64,000 bases of DNA, taken from Anabas testudineus (taxonomy: Eukaryota; Chordata; Actinopteri; Anabantiformes; Anabantidae). Shown here one piece after another: positions 27,891 through 58,669 of this stretch. A program made the position numbers and the translations under genes. Position 1 is the stretch's first letter. Each line of letters opens with the position of its first letter. Location: contig NC_046623.1 in NCBI RefSeq assembly GCF_900324465.2, positions 2,914,001 through 2,978,000 of the forward strand. The letters are read 5' to 3'. The notes beneath the pieces were generated by a model, which saw nothing but the letters and a program-made list of their open reading frames with translations, had not been told where the DNA came from and ran no database searches.

Positions 27891-30000
27891 AGATGTGTTA
27901 GAGAACAAATTATAATCACAACCTTTAAAAAAGACAGATTCACATCACTTTAATTAATGAATCCTGATGGGATTGGGAACACTGATCATTATAAGGTTGA
28001 TTGAAACTGATTAGGAGGAAAATGACCAGTAAACGCCGATCATTGATCTCTTTTCCTTCCTTTTCTACCATGGCAGAGCTGGCAAGCTAGTGAGTTACTC
28101 TGTGTGCTGCACCGGCTTTAACTAAAAGAAAGATTGAATGTTAGAAAGTTCAATGAAAATCACTGACGCATAGCATAGGTTAAAAATAACCCAACCAGCT
28201 GTTTATCTTGTAAAAATACTTTTGACCCAGCATCAACAACATAGTTTGTTTACAGTGTCCCAAACAAGCCAGAATTATGAGCAAGCAAGGAAAGAAACAT
28301 GGGGTGTAGCTTCATTTCATCTTAACAACCTACCCAGACTGTTGCTGGCCTGTAACTGTATTCACTGTTGTTCTATGGTTACGTCAGTGGCAAAAGTGTC
28401 ATCACAACACAAAAAGCAGAATATAACTCCTTAAAATAAACACCTTTATTTATTTATTTATTTATGGAGAATCAAAGGTGAAAATTAAGTCATATCACAC
28501 TTACTCATTTAGATTTTTTGCTAGTATAAAAATACTGACTGACTAATAACATCAAATATATTATGAGGAAAGGAAGTCTTTGGGGAGTTGGGAGACTTCC
28601 AGACACATCATGTCCTGTATGACCATCTTCTCCTGTACACCTGGAAACTTACTTCAGCAAACATTAGTGGTGATTCATGCACAGGTTATCAAGCTCTTTC
28701 ACAGAGTTCGGTCATTGTATTCAATCATTTTAGTTCAGACAGTCAGTAGCACAGCAGGTATTTCACCAGTTTACAGAGAAAACCTGACTGTGAGCTGCTG
28801 ATACAGAAATATATAAACATGATAAATACTGGAAAGTGAATTTAGCATAAGAAAAAAGACATTTTTTAATATAGGCCACATACGGAGCAAATTATTGCAG
28901 CTCATATGTTCAATGTAGCCAGTTGGCAGTGTGTGTGTGTGTTTGTATGGCTATCATTGGGAGGACCTTGGATTTTTAACTCTGGAATGAGGAGATTCTT
29001 ACAAAGTGAGGACATCTTCACAATGGGAAGAGTGTTTAAAGAGCGATTTCAGGGTTAAGATTAGGTTTTTGTTAGGGTAACGTTTAGCATGAGGCAGACT
29101 ACGTGATAAATACAAAATTGAAACAGAATCTATTAGCATGGCCTACGTGACAGTAGGTGGCAAGGGATGCATTATGTCAATGAGTGTCCTCACACTGACT
29201 GCCATACAAAAATGCATGTATGTGTGCATCTGACATTAACCACATTACGTTCAATAATCAATAGTCCCTGATGAATGATAAAGGGAGGTGGTATAAAGTG
29301 TCATGTCAGCATTAAATGCAGTGTGTAATACAGTGAAGCAATCATTTTCCCCAAATGATGTTTCTGACTGTGAATCCATTCATCACTGGATTAACTGTCC
29401 TGGAAACACACACAGCTTGTTGTTTTGACTTTATTAAGTTGCACCTTTTTGTTTTTTCCATTTGATACAAAAAGACAGGAAACTATTTCGTTACAGATAT
29501 AAGGTTTTCCAAATTGATCAATGTGTGAAATGTGTTTATTTAAAAGAAAATATATTTTATAGTACTAAAAATATATTTCAGATCAATTATGCTTTCTTTC
29601 TTTATCCTCACTGACTTGGTGGAGCTACTTAAGATGTCAGTTCTGTTTAAAAAGTTCATCAGGCCAGAAAAATCATTAGGTCATTAGGTTCTGGGTTTAA
29701 CCAGTCCAGGCTTTGGAAATGGTTTTACCCCTGTCCTCTGATTGATGTCTCAACAGAATTTCGTCACACAGATCTCCAGTGAATTCCTCAAACTTCATTG
29801 TTTGTTTTTTGTTCTGACGTCCACTGTGAATTGTGGGACAGACATATATTTTTTTAACCACTGTATATCCAATCACATTCTGGAGAGATCTTAAGGAAAT
29901 ATGAAGCAAACAGGACACACTTGAGCACAATTTGATTTGAGAAATTGATATTTGACCCATTTGAATTTACCATGTATAAATGCACCACATTTATAACATT

Positions 30001-30056
30001 AACATTTACATTTAGTCATCTGGCAGATGTTTTTATCCAACAGGACTCACAAATTA
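30001..30056. repeat. Short widespread fish element
   Basis: Contains ACATTTACATTTAGTCATC and GGCAGATGTTTTTATCCAA followed by GACTCACAA, close to a very common fish interspersed core. The equivalent point in the psiA-B2 spacer (near 17200) lacks it. Confidence 0.55.
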
Positions 30057-30880
30057 TAACATCAAATTTACATAGCTGCAAAAAAAAAAAAAGTTCCAAA
30101 GTACCTCCACCCTGACAAAGATCCATTTATTCCTTGCCAGAGTGTTTATGGAGGACTTTCCAGCATTTTCTGAATATGGTTTGATTTTGGATCTTACCTG
30201 TTTTGACTCTGGACCCTGGCCTTTTGCCAACATGCCTGTTCACTTTGGGTCTCAGCATCTGGCATTTGCACTTGAGTCCTGGTTATTTCTGAATCTGATT
30301 AATTATTTTACTACAGTAAATGAGGAATGAAAACAACCTTCAGTTGCTTTGTAGAGAAATGCAGAATATTAAATATGGTAAAAGTACCTCTGTTGTAGAT
30401 ATGTGGATGTTGTAGGATAGAAGGTAAAGGGGCTTTTGTTCATGACAGGCCTCAGCATGTCCATGTTTGCTCAAAAGACACGTCACATCTTATCAGCAAA
30501 AATCATAGCTCGAGGAAAAAGAGTTTCTGAGTAAGATCTTTCAATTGATGTGTGATCATAACACAGTTCCTTAAGGAGCCTGGTGCAATATCAGAATACA
30601 ACCTTAGATAACAGATAAAGAAATGACTGAATATGACAAAACAATCAAGGTGCCTTCACTCATCCTGTTTAAATCATGAATGATGAGTATGAAGCACTGA
30701 CAATAGACACATCATCCAGAGAAAACGGAAGAAGAATGTTTCAAATGTATATATTAATATTTTTCCCAGAAAGGTTAAAAGTTATTTCTTCATTGTCAAA
30801 TTGTCGACCTCATCTTGTGCTATTTTGGGATATGTTGTCTTCAGTCAATCTTCAGCTGCTGTCATCCATTAGTGGAATAT

Positions 30881-30945
30881 TCAGTCATAAATGAAGTTGG
30901 TCAACACACCCACTCCTCAACAGATCCACACCTCAGTGTATATAA
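30881..30945 (+). promoter_or_regulatory. B3 promoter: TATA kept, AP-1 site damaged
   Basis: TATATAA is at 30939-30945. At the AP-1 position B1, B2 and C read CTGAGTCATAAA, while B3 reads TTCAGTCATAAA (30880-30890), a two-base loss that destroys TGAGTCA. The surrounding sequence is otherwise conserved. Confidence 0.65.
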
Positions 30946-30990
30946 CAGCTGACTCCAGTACAGACACACACACAACATTCAATAGGAAAC

Positions 30991-32852
<1,862 letters not shown>

Positions 32853-35800
32853 ACCAGATTACCATATTATTGCTTGTGTAGCCCCTCATGTACAGTAAAA
32901 TGTACAAAAAACAGCATTAAAATAGTACTTGAATTGCTCTGAATAAATTGTCTAAAATTATTGTAAAGTACAATAAATTTCTAAATTTCTATTTATTGTA
33001 TTTTGTAACACATATGCTATGTGTACACTATAAATTATTTTTTTCCTTCTTAGTTTTTGGTAATTTTAAGTGGATTAGTTTTCTAGTTTTGTGTCCTACT
33101 GAATGACTGAATGAAATAAAACAGAACTCAAATATTCCGTCCCTGCAGATACATGCTACAATTTAAATAAAGCCAAGATGATTTGAATATGTGAGCCTTT
33201 GTCTTTGAGTTTCGGATGGTGGTTGCATGTGTGCTCCAGTGTTGTCAGCGGGTCCAAAAGTACATTTTTATGGTTTTTAATAATCAATATCAAACATTAA
33301 GAATTGTTGTCATTTTTAAAGAATTGACCTGAACATACTGAACATGTTTATTTGCAAATGTAACAGACAACAGTTATCATTTATTACACTTTGATTTATG
33401 CGTAGTACTGGGCTCAAATGAAGTATATTCTCCTTTCAGTGCATATTGAGAATACACTGGTAAGTACTGATTTCCAAAAAACAGCCGTATGCTGTGAAAC
33501 GGGACACTCATTGGAGTGCATTGTGAAAAAGTCTGGATTTAAGCAATGCAGCAGGTGAATGACTATGACTATTTTAGCTGAGTGTGCTGGTTGCAGACAC
33601 CAAATGAAAAAAGTCGCCTTTATCCAGTCATCGTGAACTGATACGTCAGCAATTTGTTGAGAGAATTTTTTCCAATTTGCCACGAGTGTACAACTTAATG
33701 AATCAATTTCTTGAGGTACTAGAGCACTTGTTGTAAAAGATGAACTGGTGCTCAAAGATCATTGTAACCTCATGTGTGTCCCTTTCTCGTCAGTGCTATA
33801 TCACTTATAGCTGGAGGAAATTTCAATACATCAAAAACGTCTGGACAGACATGCATGTACAACCACAACTTGGTTGGCAGACATACAACCACAAGACAAT
33901 AACTCCCTTTTTATCTGAAAAGCAAAATAATAATAGCGTCACAATCGTGTTTATTATCAACACAAAAAATACAGAGGCTTTAAATGTAGACTTGCACATA
34001 TGCAGACATGAGAATCATAAGCTGTTTAATGTAAAGAGAGATCCATGGAAACCCATAAATCAGGGAGAACCAGAGGCCAAAAACTCATCTATACAATCAA
34101 CAGTTAAAACCTAGATTTAGTTCCCTTGTACTTGGTCTTTAAAAAAAAAAAACAAAGGTCAATAGTGAATTCAAGTCAGCGATCAGCAGTTGTGTTAACC
34201 ATGCATAAAGTGAGTTGAGCACTAATTATTTCAATATTAAATGTGTTTTTCTCATAGTATCTCCAACTCTGGAGAGTTGGTATCATGTATACTATGATAT
34301 CATGTATAAGTATACAAATTAATTGTGATCGTTAAACCCTGATGACGATTAAAGGACTGAAACAAGGCATAACTGAAACTTTGGTACATTTCCCTTCCTG
34401 TGCAGATACGTGCTACAATTTAAATAAAACCAAGACGATTTGGACGTCTGAATCTGTGTCTTTGGGTTTTCTTTGAACTGTTGAAGCCTTTAAAGCTTTA
34501 AGAACTTAAAACAAGTCCAGTTTCCACTCAACAGCTATGTAGAAAGCTCCTGATAAATTTCGAGGTTTCAAAGAAAAACAAATCCAGGTTAGTGCAGAAT
34601 CATCATCGCTCTAATGTGGACGACTCGGTTACCTCAGTAACTCGGTTAATGGGGAGTTCAAAAGACAGGGAAGTAATATGGACAAACACGTACAGAGAAT
34701 GCAGAAAGACAAATGGGTAACTAGAAAACAGGTGATCAGATAATCAGATGATGAAGATAACTGTATGTGCAGCGTGGCAAAGGGCAGGAGAGTGAGGACA
34801 TCTAGTGGTAATAGAGGATACAGACTGAAGACGACAACCAACAGGAGACACCAGAGACAGGACCGGAGTAAATATATACAAAACCTATTACACTAAAACC
34901 TGATTTGACTATTTTAGCCCTAGAAGTTTGTGATATACAATATGTGGAACAAAATATAATTGATAATAATAATTTATATTCATTTTTTGCAAAAGCTTCA
35001 CGTGCATTTGCCAAAACAGTTCACACAGAGAGCACAAAACACAACACTATATTTACTATATTATATTTTAGAACAAGTACTTTATATGCCTCACCCATTC
35101 TGACACGATCCTGCATTGTGTAAGTCAGTAGAAGAATAGAGCACGAACATTAGCAGCAATGTGTGCCAACAATTATATGTAATACATAAATTCAACACAG
35201 TGCGGTTGAGTAATACTGTGAGACAGAGAGAAAACACAGCACTGTACCCAGTACATTACACTAAATATAGAGTAATGTCTCAACAAATACATACAGACGA
35301 AACCAAACACCAACAAACGTGCATGACAACACCGACTCACAGCCGGCGCTACAAAAAGACCTTGTTTCACAGAGCAGCATGTCGCTCCTGCCTGTTTGGC
35401 CACAGCTTTATTAGAACTAGAATAAAGAATATAGAGAGCGCTATCGATGGACCTTCTTAGGTTGAGAGGGTCTGAATCTAAAAATGCAGCGCATACACTC
35501 AGCTCAGGCATTCTGCTCAGTTGGCAACATATATAAAACATCCTTAAACTTATATTTCATACCGGTAAATAATATAAATATTCGAAATCAATTAGGTGCT
35601 GCTGTTTTCTTGCAGCATGTTGATCCTCGCTGTCTGTCTGTGTCTAGTCTTGGTCAATTCACCTAAGACATCAGTTTCACAACAAAGGCAGTTCTCCCAT
35701 TTTGAAATATTAGGAAGCAACAGCCACAATGTAGTTTTCATCCGGCGAGAACTGCTACATAAATAGATTTAATATATTAATACATATTTAAGTTGATTAT

Positions 35801-36349
35801 TACAGATACAATATATCAGTGTTTGACAGGAAAACCTTCCAATGTTTTGCAATGTTGCCTTTAGATTCATGTCATGTTAAAACATTTGAGTAAAACATCA
35901 TATTAGTCAGAATATAACCTTTAACAACACGGAAAGACTAATATTCAGTCAAAGTGTCTTTGTCTACGAGTTTATTTCCTTTTTTTTCAACTCATGAAGG
36001 GTTTCAACGGCTGCAGTTACCAAAAATGGTAACTTCCACTTAACTTCCTTTTCAAAAATGCAGTGGAATCCAGTAAGACTAAAATATGACTTTATTAATC
36101 ATTATTCATTAACAGAATGATCTGTGAAATGTCACCCTTTTCATGTGATATCGGGGAAAACTGTAGTTTTGGTTGAGCTATCAATACTTTTTCATGCAGT
36201 CAATCTTCAGCTGCTGTCATCCATTAGTGGAATATTGTCTGAGTCATAAATGAAGTTGCTCAACACACCCACTCCTCAACAGATCCACTCCTCAGTGTAT
36301 ATAACAGCTGACTCCAGTACAGACACACACACAACATTCAATAGGAAAC
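32853..36349. other. B3-C spacer, no gene
   Basis: 32853-35660 duplicates the B2 downstream flank, including the non-coding minus-strand open frame at 35173-35541. After 35660 the sequence is unique within the window, leading into the C promoter (B-type) from about 36195. No RNA gene or repeat recognised in the unique part. Confidence 0.6.
36240..36304 (+). promoter_or_regulatory. C promoter: AP-1 site and TATA box
   Basis: TGAGTCA at 36240-36246 and TATATAA at 36298-36304, 46 bp before the ATG. Layout as in B1 and B2. Confidence 0.7.
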
Positions 36350-37993
<1,644 letters not shown>

Positions 37994-40353
37994 TTGGTCC
38001 ACTCAGATCTTCTCTCAACACAATGAATGAGTCCTTCTTCAGACCTATCAGACGTTTTTGCTTTCTCGCTGAGAGTTGATGAGAAGATCAACTACATGTT
38101 AGCACTGATCTGTTCTGCTGGTTGTACTTGCCTCTACAGTGAACCTTGATGTTTGCGTACGACCTGAAGACTGCTGCTTCTTATTATTTTAATGCCATTT
38201 TAAGAAGATGACTAACTAATAAATAAATTAATTAAATGTCAAAATAAATACATACATGAATAATTGTCTCTAGAATTCATTCTTTGCAAGGTTTAGGGAA
38301 AAAAGAGAAAGAATATGAGAAAAGATATCTCTTAAATTGTATTTCATATGGTCTTAATTTTCAGTGCATATAAAACTATACTAGAGTTAGAGTCTGAAGT
38401 CTGGACCTGGACAGTTTGGCACCTGTCCCCTGTGTGTGTGACATAAGGTCTTCCCAGAAAAACATGTATACAGTTAAGGTCAAGATCACTGTCCCTTTTT
38501 TGAAACCAAACAAAAGAATTTTATTGCTTCCAAAAGAACAAAGTAAAAATCTCCACTGAGTTTGATTAGAATATTTTACTGTGCTGTGCTGATTTACAGC
38601 TGATGACAATGACAAGACCAAAGTTATTAGTCCTCTGACAAATAATAGCCACAGCAACGTTACAGCAGAGTCTCTCTGAAAACAGCATAACAGCGACAGC
38701 AGAGTGCAAAACACGGACAGAGCTCACTTATGAATTAGGATTTATGGACAAACTCAGAAAGTAGCATGTTCATCTGACACCATTGTAATGAAGTGGAACT
38801 CAGCTGTGTCTGCTGCTACCACACAACCTCCGTGATCCTGCTGCTTTGTCCTTAGTACCTCGTAGAGCCTCCAGGTTGTTGCCGCTCACTATAATCTACA
38901 CATATAATCTTCGGCATAATATGAGCACTTCAAAGAACACGTTTCTGGACTTGGAGCTAGCTTTGTTTCTTTGTTATCTTATCTTATTTTTTTCCTGTAA
39001 GGTATTCCCAGTACAAATCTTGTCCTTCCTTCTCCACATGTGGTTGAACAGCTATGGAGACACCTTTACTGCTTCAGGACTTACATTAGCTAATAATCAT
39101 GATGACAAACTGAGGCTCATGCTGCATTTAGTCTTTACCATTAACCTAAGTCTGGATTAATCACGCCGCCTCTGTTTGCTTTGAAATAACCCCCCGCTGC
39201 CACTCCCTCACACACTCGGTTTCTATGGCTACAAAAGCAGATTAAAATATACTTATATATTCCACACTGTCAACACTACACATGTCAAGGTGTGGTCCCT
39301 GCTCTTTAACTCTGCTGACAGACATAATGCCTGTTATCCTCCAGACACTTAGAATTAAGCTTCCTACCTGAGAGGCTTCTATTGTCTGGACGTCACACAT
39401 GATGTCTGTCTAATGGGTCATATAGATGGTTTTGGAAGATTTTGTTTTCTTTATAGAACTTACAGACCTTATTCTTATGTTTTTGCTCTCACAGCTCCCT
39501 CTCTTGTCTTCCTTGCTTACTGCACAGACTGATTTAGAACCTGTTGCATAACAAGAAACCACAAAATGAACCTTCAGGTGGTGGCTTGCCTTCAATACAA
39601 CAGTGAAGGTTTATTTACCTGTTTAGAAATATGGGACTTTTACTCTGTTCAAAAGTTCCTTCTCTTGCAAATACATGCACTAACACAAACCCTGCCTGCA
39701 AAAAAATGGAAACATAAGGCTTCAAATGTGCCCTGTAAATAAAACACTGCAAACGATGGGTGTGAAAAATGCGTGCAAGGTATAAATGATCAGTTTTAGC
39801 CTGGACACACACTGACTGAATTATGTCGCTTTAAAACAAATATAGTTGATTTAGTTTTTAAGTGAAGGTAAAATGAAGCAAGTCCAGGTTTGATTCTCTG
39901 AGTGCAGGCGTTTTTATTTTACAGTACAATCCTTGAATCGCAGTCGCTGCACTGAGGTAACCAGGTATATGTATTGTATGTTTTTGTATGGATTTTTTAA
40001 CATCAACTGAAATAAACAAGCAAACTCAGCTGATGTTATCTCCTGTCTCTGCTCTGCATCATGTTCATACAGGCTTAAACTTCTCTAACTGTCAACCTCA
40101 CGTGCCTCTTCTACCCTCCACTCGTTTTCTCATCGCTACAGTTATTACCTCTCTCCTGTTGTTCTATTGGGCCTGTTCAGACACTTGCAGGAATGTTTCA
40201 TTGCCCCATCATGCTACTTTCTCGGCTTTTTTCTTATCTTGAAATTGACTCTTTCGGGAATTTACCAACTAGTGCATTCCACCCCTGTATCTGAGCAGAG
40301 TGGGACAGCAGCCCCCTGGAGTTACCGCTTCTCTGCAGTAGAGAAACGAAGTC
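37994..40353. other. C-D intergenic region
   Basis: Begins with the C 3' region: a decayed exon-10 trace and AATAAA at 38218-38227. I see no gene, RNA or recognisable repeat in the rest; short open frames on both strands lack splice context and family resemblance. Confidence 0.55.
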
Positions 40354-43283
<2,930 letters not shown>

Positions 43284-43880
43284 ACAAACACACGCACAAA
43301 CACATACATGCGCACAGGTGTAAGCATGTAACAAAGCAATATATATTACAATATTACAGCAGCAGTTTATCTCCTTCCGAGTAGCTTATCGTTTCTTTTT
43401 ACTAGAAATCTGCATGAATATACATCATTTAAAAAACAGAATTATACAGCCATCCTGTAGGCAACTCCTGTTGTCTTTGCTTTATCCTGATGTGCATCAG
43501 TTTGAAATGATTTAATAAAGAAGATTTAAAAAAAAAAACAGACTGGGTTTGAATATGTAAATAAATAATGTTTTGTTGTAAGAGAAACTGCAGCGCAGCA
43601 GTTTCACATCTGCAATTCTGGTACAGCTCCTGTGTCGTGAGTATTTATTTGTTTTCTGTTAACATAAATAAAAATATACATATTTGATTTTTAAATAATA
43701 AATATATTTAGATTTTTATTATTATTTATCGACGGTAAAACTACAACGACCAGAATGCCACACTGTCAATGACGTCAGGAGAACACACCTCTCACTGTGA
43801 TTGGCTGAGGTAGTTACCCTCGCTGCATGGCTGAAGGTGATCGGTCCCAGTCATTGAGCAGCTCGGTGTGTTAGTCCGAC
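43284..43880 (+). promoter_or_regulatory. D 3' UTR and acat1 promoter region
   Basis: 43284-43530 is the MMP D 3' UTR. Upstream of acat1 there is no TATA box, but a palindromic CRE TGACGTCA lies at 43770-43777 and an inverted CCAAT box (ATTGG) at 43800-43804, about 80-110 bp before the ATG. This is typical of a housekeeping promoter. Confidence 0.5.
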
Positions 43881-50129
<6,249 letters not shown>

Positions 50130-51770
50130 GAAAACTTTCTGAATTCTGAAGTGTGTTGACTACCTATCAGTTCCAAAGGTTAAGACGTGGAAACTCAATG
50201 TTACTGTGAAGAATGAATCTGTTACAGCAGTAGGACTCGATTGATGACATCATGACTCCAGTGTTAAACACTCCTTTGACAAAGTGGAATTGATGAATAT
50301 TTAAATGGTTGAATAAATAGTTTTTTTTGGAACCACTGCTGTGTTATTGATCTGATCAAGCTGATGGTTACTAAAGGTTTAACCCACAATGATCCTGATT
50401 GACATCTGGCAAGTTGCTTTAAGCACAGTAATGAAGAGTTGGCACTGTAATGTTCATGTTAGCCACTAGATGGAGCAACTTTCATGGAGCGTTTTTAACA
50501 TATGCAGCAGTAGTGGTAGGATTAGGTAGGTTTTTTTTTTTTTTTTAGTTTAGTTTATTGCGATACTATGTTTACTGTAGTTAAACTTTAATCAGATATT
50601 TAATAATTTTTAATGTGGGCACATAAAGCACCATTTGAGGAGACTTGACTTTAGTACTACCACTTTATTACGTACACACTTAACACACTTAAATTAATCC
50701 TGTTCTAGTAAATATACCCTTTAAAATTCTGAAAATGATACATTTTTTGCTTTAATCTTTTATCTCAAAGAATTTTAATGTGTAAATATGAATTGCAGAG
50801 TGACCTTTGGGCAAAATGGTGATGTACAAAAAAATGAAGGGATCAGAATACTAATATAATATTTAGTCATAATTCAAGTGCCTGATTATGTTGTAGGAGG
50901 CAGTTTGCTGAATTGTATTTAGAGACAACTATTTCCATAAGAACAATACATTTGTATCAGTGAGTTGAACAGCATGTCCAGCAGCACTTGAGGGAATGGA
51001 AAACTTGGAAGTTCAGCTGATTATATGACACTGTGTTTCTCTCTGTTAGTGTCTGTTTGCATTTCCTGCCTGTTACCAGTGATTTGCTACAGTGGTCAAA
51101 TATTGACAGAGTCTGAAAGTCATTTGGACATAGGTATTTAGACATCAAGTTGCTTATTTCTCTGGACACTAATACTTAATGATTACAGGCGGAAGGCAGA
51201 AAGCAGCTTGCGTAACGTAAGAACCAAATTTCTTCTGCCCTTTCACTTAACTTGATTCTGTTTTTATCCTCTGCGGGTTTTGTCTGAATGGCATCATGTG
51301 GTCAAACAAACAGCGTCCCTCACACTGGGATGTTTACAGGTGTGGCTGCCTCGATTACTGGAAGACTTTGCTAATTGTTTTGCTGTTTCCATTTTAAGAA
51401 GCTGGTACTTGTTAAATAGAGGTCTATATATTATAGGTAGATTTGCTTAGGAATAACGCTGGTATTTGGAGTTACACCACAAGCCTATATAATGGCACAC
51501 GTTACCGTGATGTATGTAAATCCTAATATACACCCACACTTCAATATCACACTGCTGAAGTGATCTGCTGACTTAGATTCACCTTCATCACATCATATAA
51601 CTAGTCGCACACAGTCCCCTGCTCATTGTTTTCCCTTCGCTCACCTTACCCTGGCTGTGAAGAGACATTTATGATCTCTTAATACCTGCTGTTCATCCAG
51701 GTCATTTTAGTGAGCGCTGTGTAAACCATGTGATGCAAAACAGAGGAAAAAAGGTGTGGCTGTAGTTGTT
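50130..51770. other. acat1-TMPRSS2 intergenic region
   Basis: Contains the acat1 3' UTR with AATAAA at 50312-50317 and a T run near 50531-50546. No gene, RNA or recognised repeat seen. Confidence 0.6.
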
Positions 51771-51872
51771 GATTAATTTAAATAATGAAGTGGCTGCGAG
51801 ACAGAGCGAGGACACAGGCAGTGGAGGGACGTACAGGCTCGGAGCGCTGAACAAGTTGGTGGGAACTTCAAG
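51767..51872 (+). promoter_or_regulatory. Probable promoter and 5' leader exon of TMPRSS2 copy a
   Basis: A leader exon ending at 51872 (CTTCAAG then GTAGGTGG donor) is inferred because 51785-51850 matches a block just upstream of the second copy (about 61945-62005), sharing GAGACAGAG and ACAGGCTCGGAG. A GTTGATTAATTTA word at 51767-51779 resembles an HNF1 site; this is weak. Confidence 0.4.
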
Positions 51873-52739
51873 GTAGGTGGAAATGTAGATGAATGTAAAC
51901 TTGACTTTAGCCTTCTCAGGTAATGTGGGAGCATTCTTATCCTGTTTGGAAGTGTGGAATAACTCGTCTGAAGTTTGTAGGATGCAACTGTAAATATTTG
52001 GTGTTTGGAGAAGAGGAGTGTTTCCCTTTCCAGTAAGGCCAGTTCATTTATGTCTCATGTGTCTCATGTCTAGATATGACAACATGGACAATAGCACTGT
52101 TTATTTCAGATAGGGCCCTTTTTAAGTGAGTAAAAGAGTGCAACAGAATATTTTATAGTGTACTATGTTTGCTTATAAATCCCTCGTTTGCAATAACTGC
52201 ATCAAACCCGTGACTAACTGACCTCACCAAACAGTTCCTTTCTTCTGTTGTTGTCCTCGACTGACCTGCTTTGTGTACGTTGCTTTGTACACCAGTGGTT
52301 TCTTTCTTTTTCTTTTTCATTCACAGTGTTCTCTGATCCTCAGGTTTAGATTCTGGACTTCTTTACTCCCATAGACAGCTCTCTGGTCTTCACACTGATT
52401 CATCTTTTTAAACAGTCTTCCCAACCTTTAGTCCCAACCCAAGACTAAAAGTCAAGATGACTCATATAGAGTGATTTCTGGGTTGAGCGATCAAACAGCG
52501 CTCAGTCACATGTTGCAGTCATTTCGCTGGCATTTGGATGATCTGATACAAACTATGTTTACTGAACACATCTACCAGATAAAAAGCTAAAGTTCTAAAC
52601 TTGGAATCTGGGAATGCTACAGTTTATCCATATGGTACTTTATGTCTTGTCTTTCTTACAGAATTTGTACTAATAGACTCTTTGAAACCTTTCCCAGGTT
52701 TGCCAGTCCCCGTCTAGAAGCAGCAGAACCAGTTTCGCT

Positions 52740-58459
<5,720 letters not shown>

Positions 58460-58669
58460 CAGAAATGTGATCGAATGTGAAGATCATCCTCTCATTAATC
58501 AGTGGACCTTACCTTATCACACACTTTGAAACTGACGCTCCGGGGGAACTTATTGATTTTCTATAACAGAATATTTAACTCGTGTCATTTCATTATTTTT
58601 CTGTACTAAAGACTGAATGTGTTTGTAAATCAAGTTATTTATTTGCTGGAATAAAACAAATTTTGCACA

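Larger units (their letters stand above)
26674..30990. other. A2-B3 spacer
   Basis: No gene seen. It holds the GGGTTA repeat (27010-27125), a LINE-like 3' fragment (27590-27890), a TTTA microsatellite near 28446-28466, the TGTGTG dispersed repeat (28929-29230), a short widespread fish element at 30001-30056, and the B3 promoter. Confidence 0.6.
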
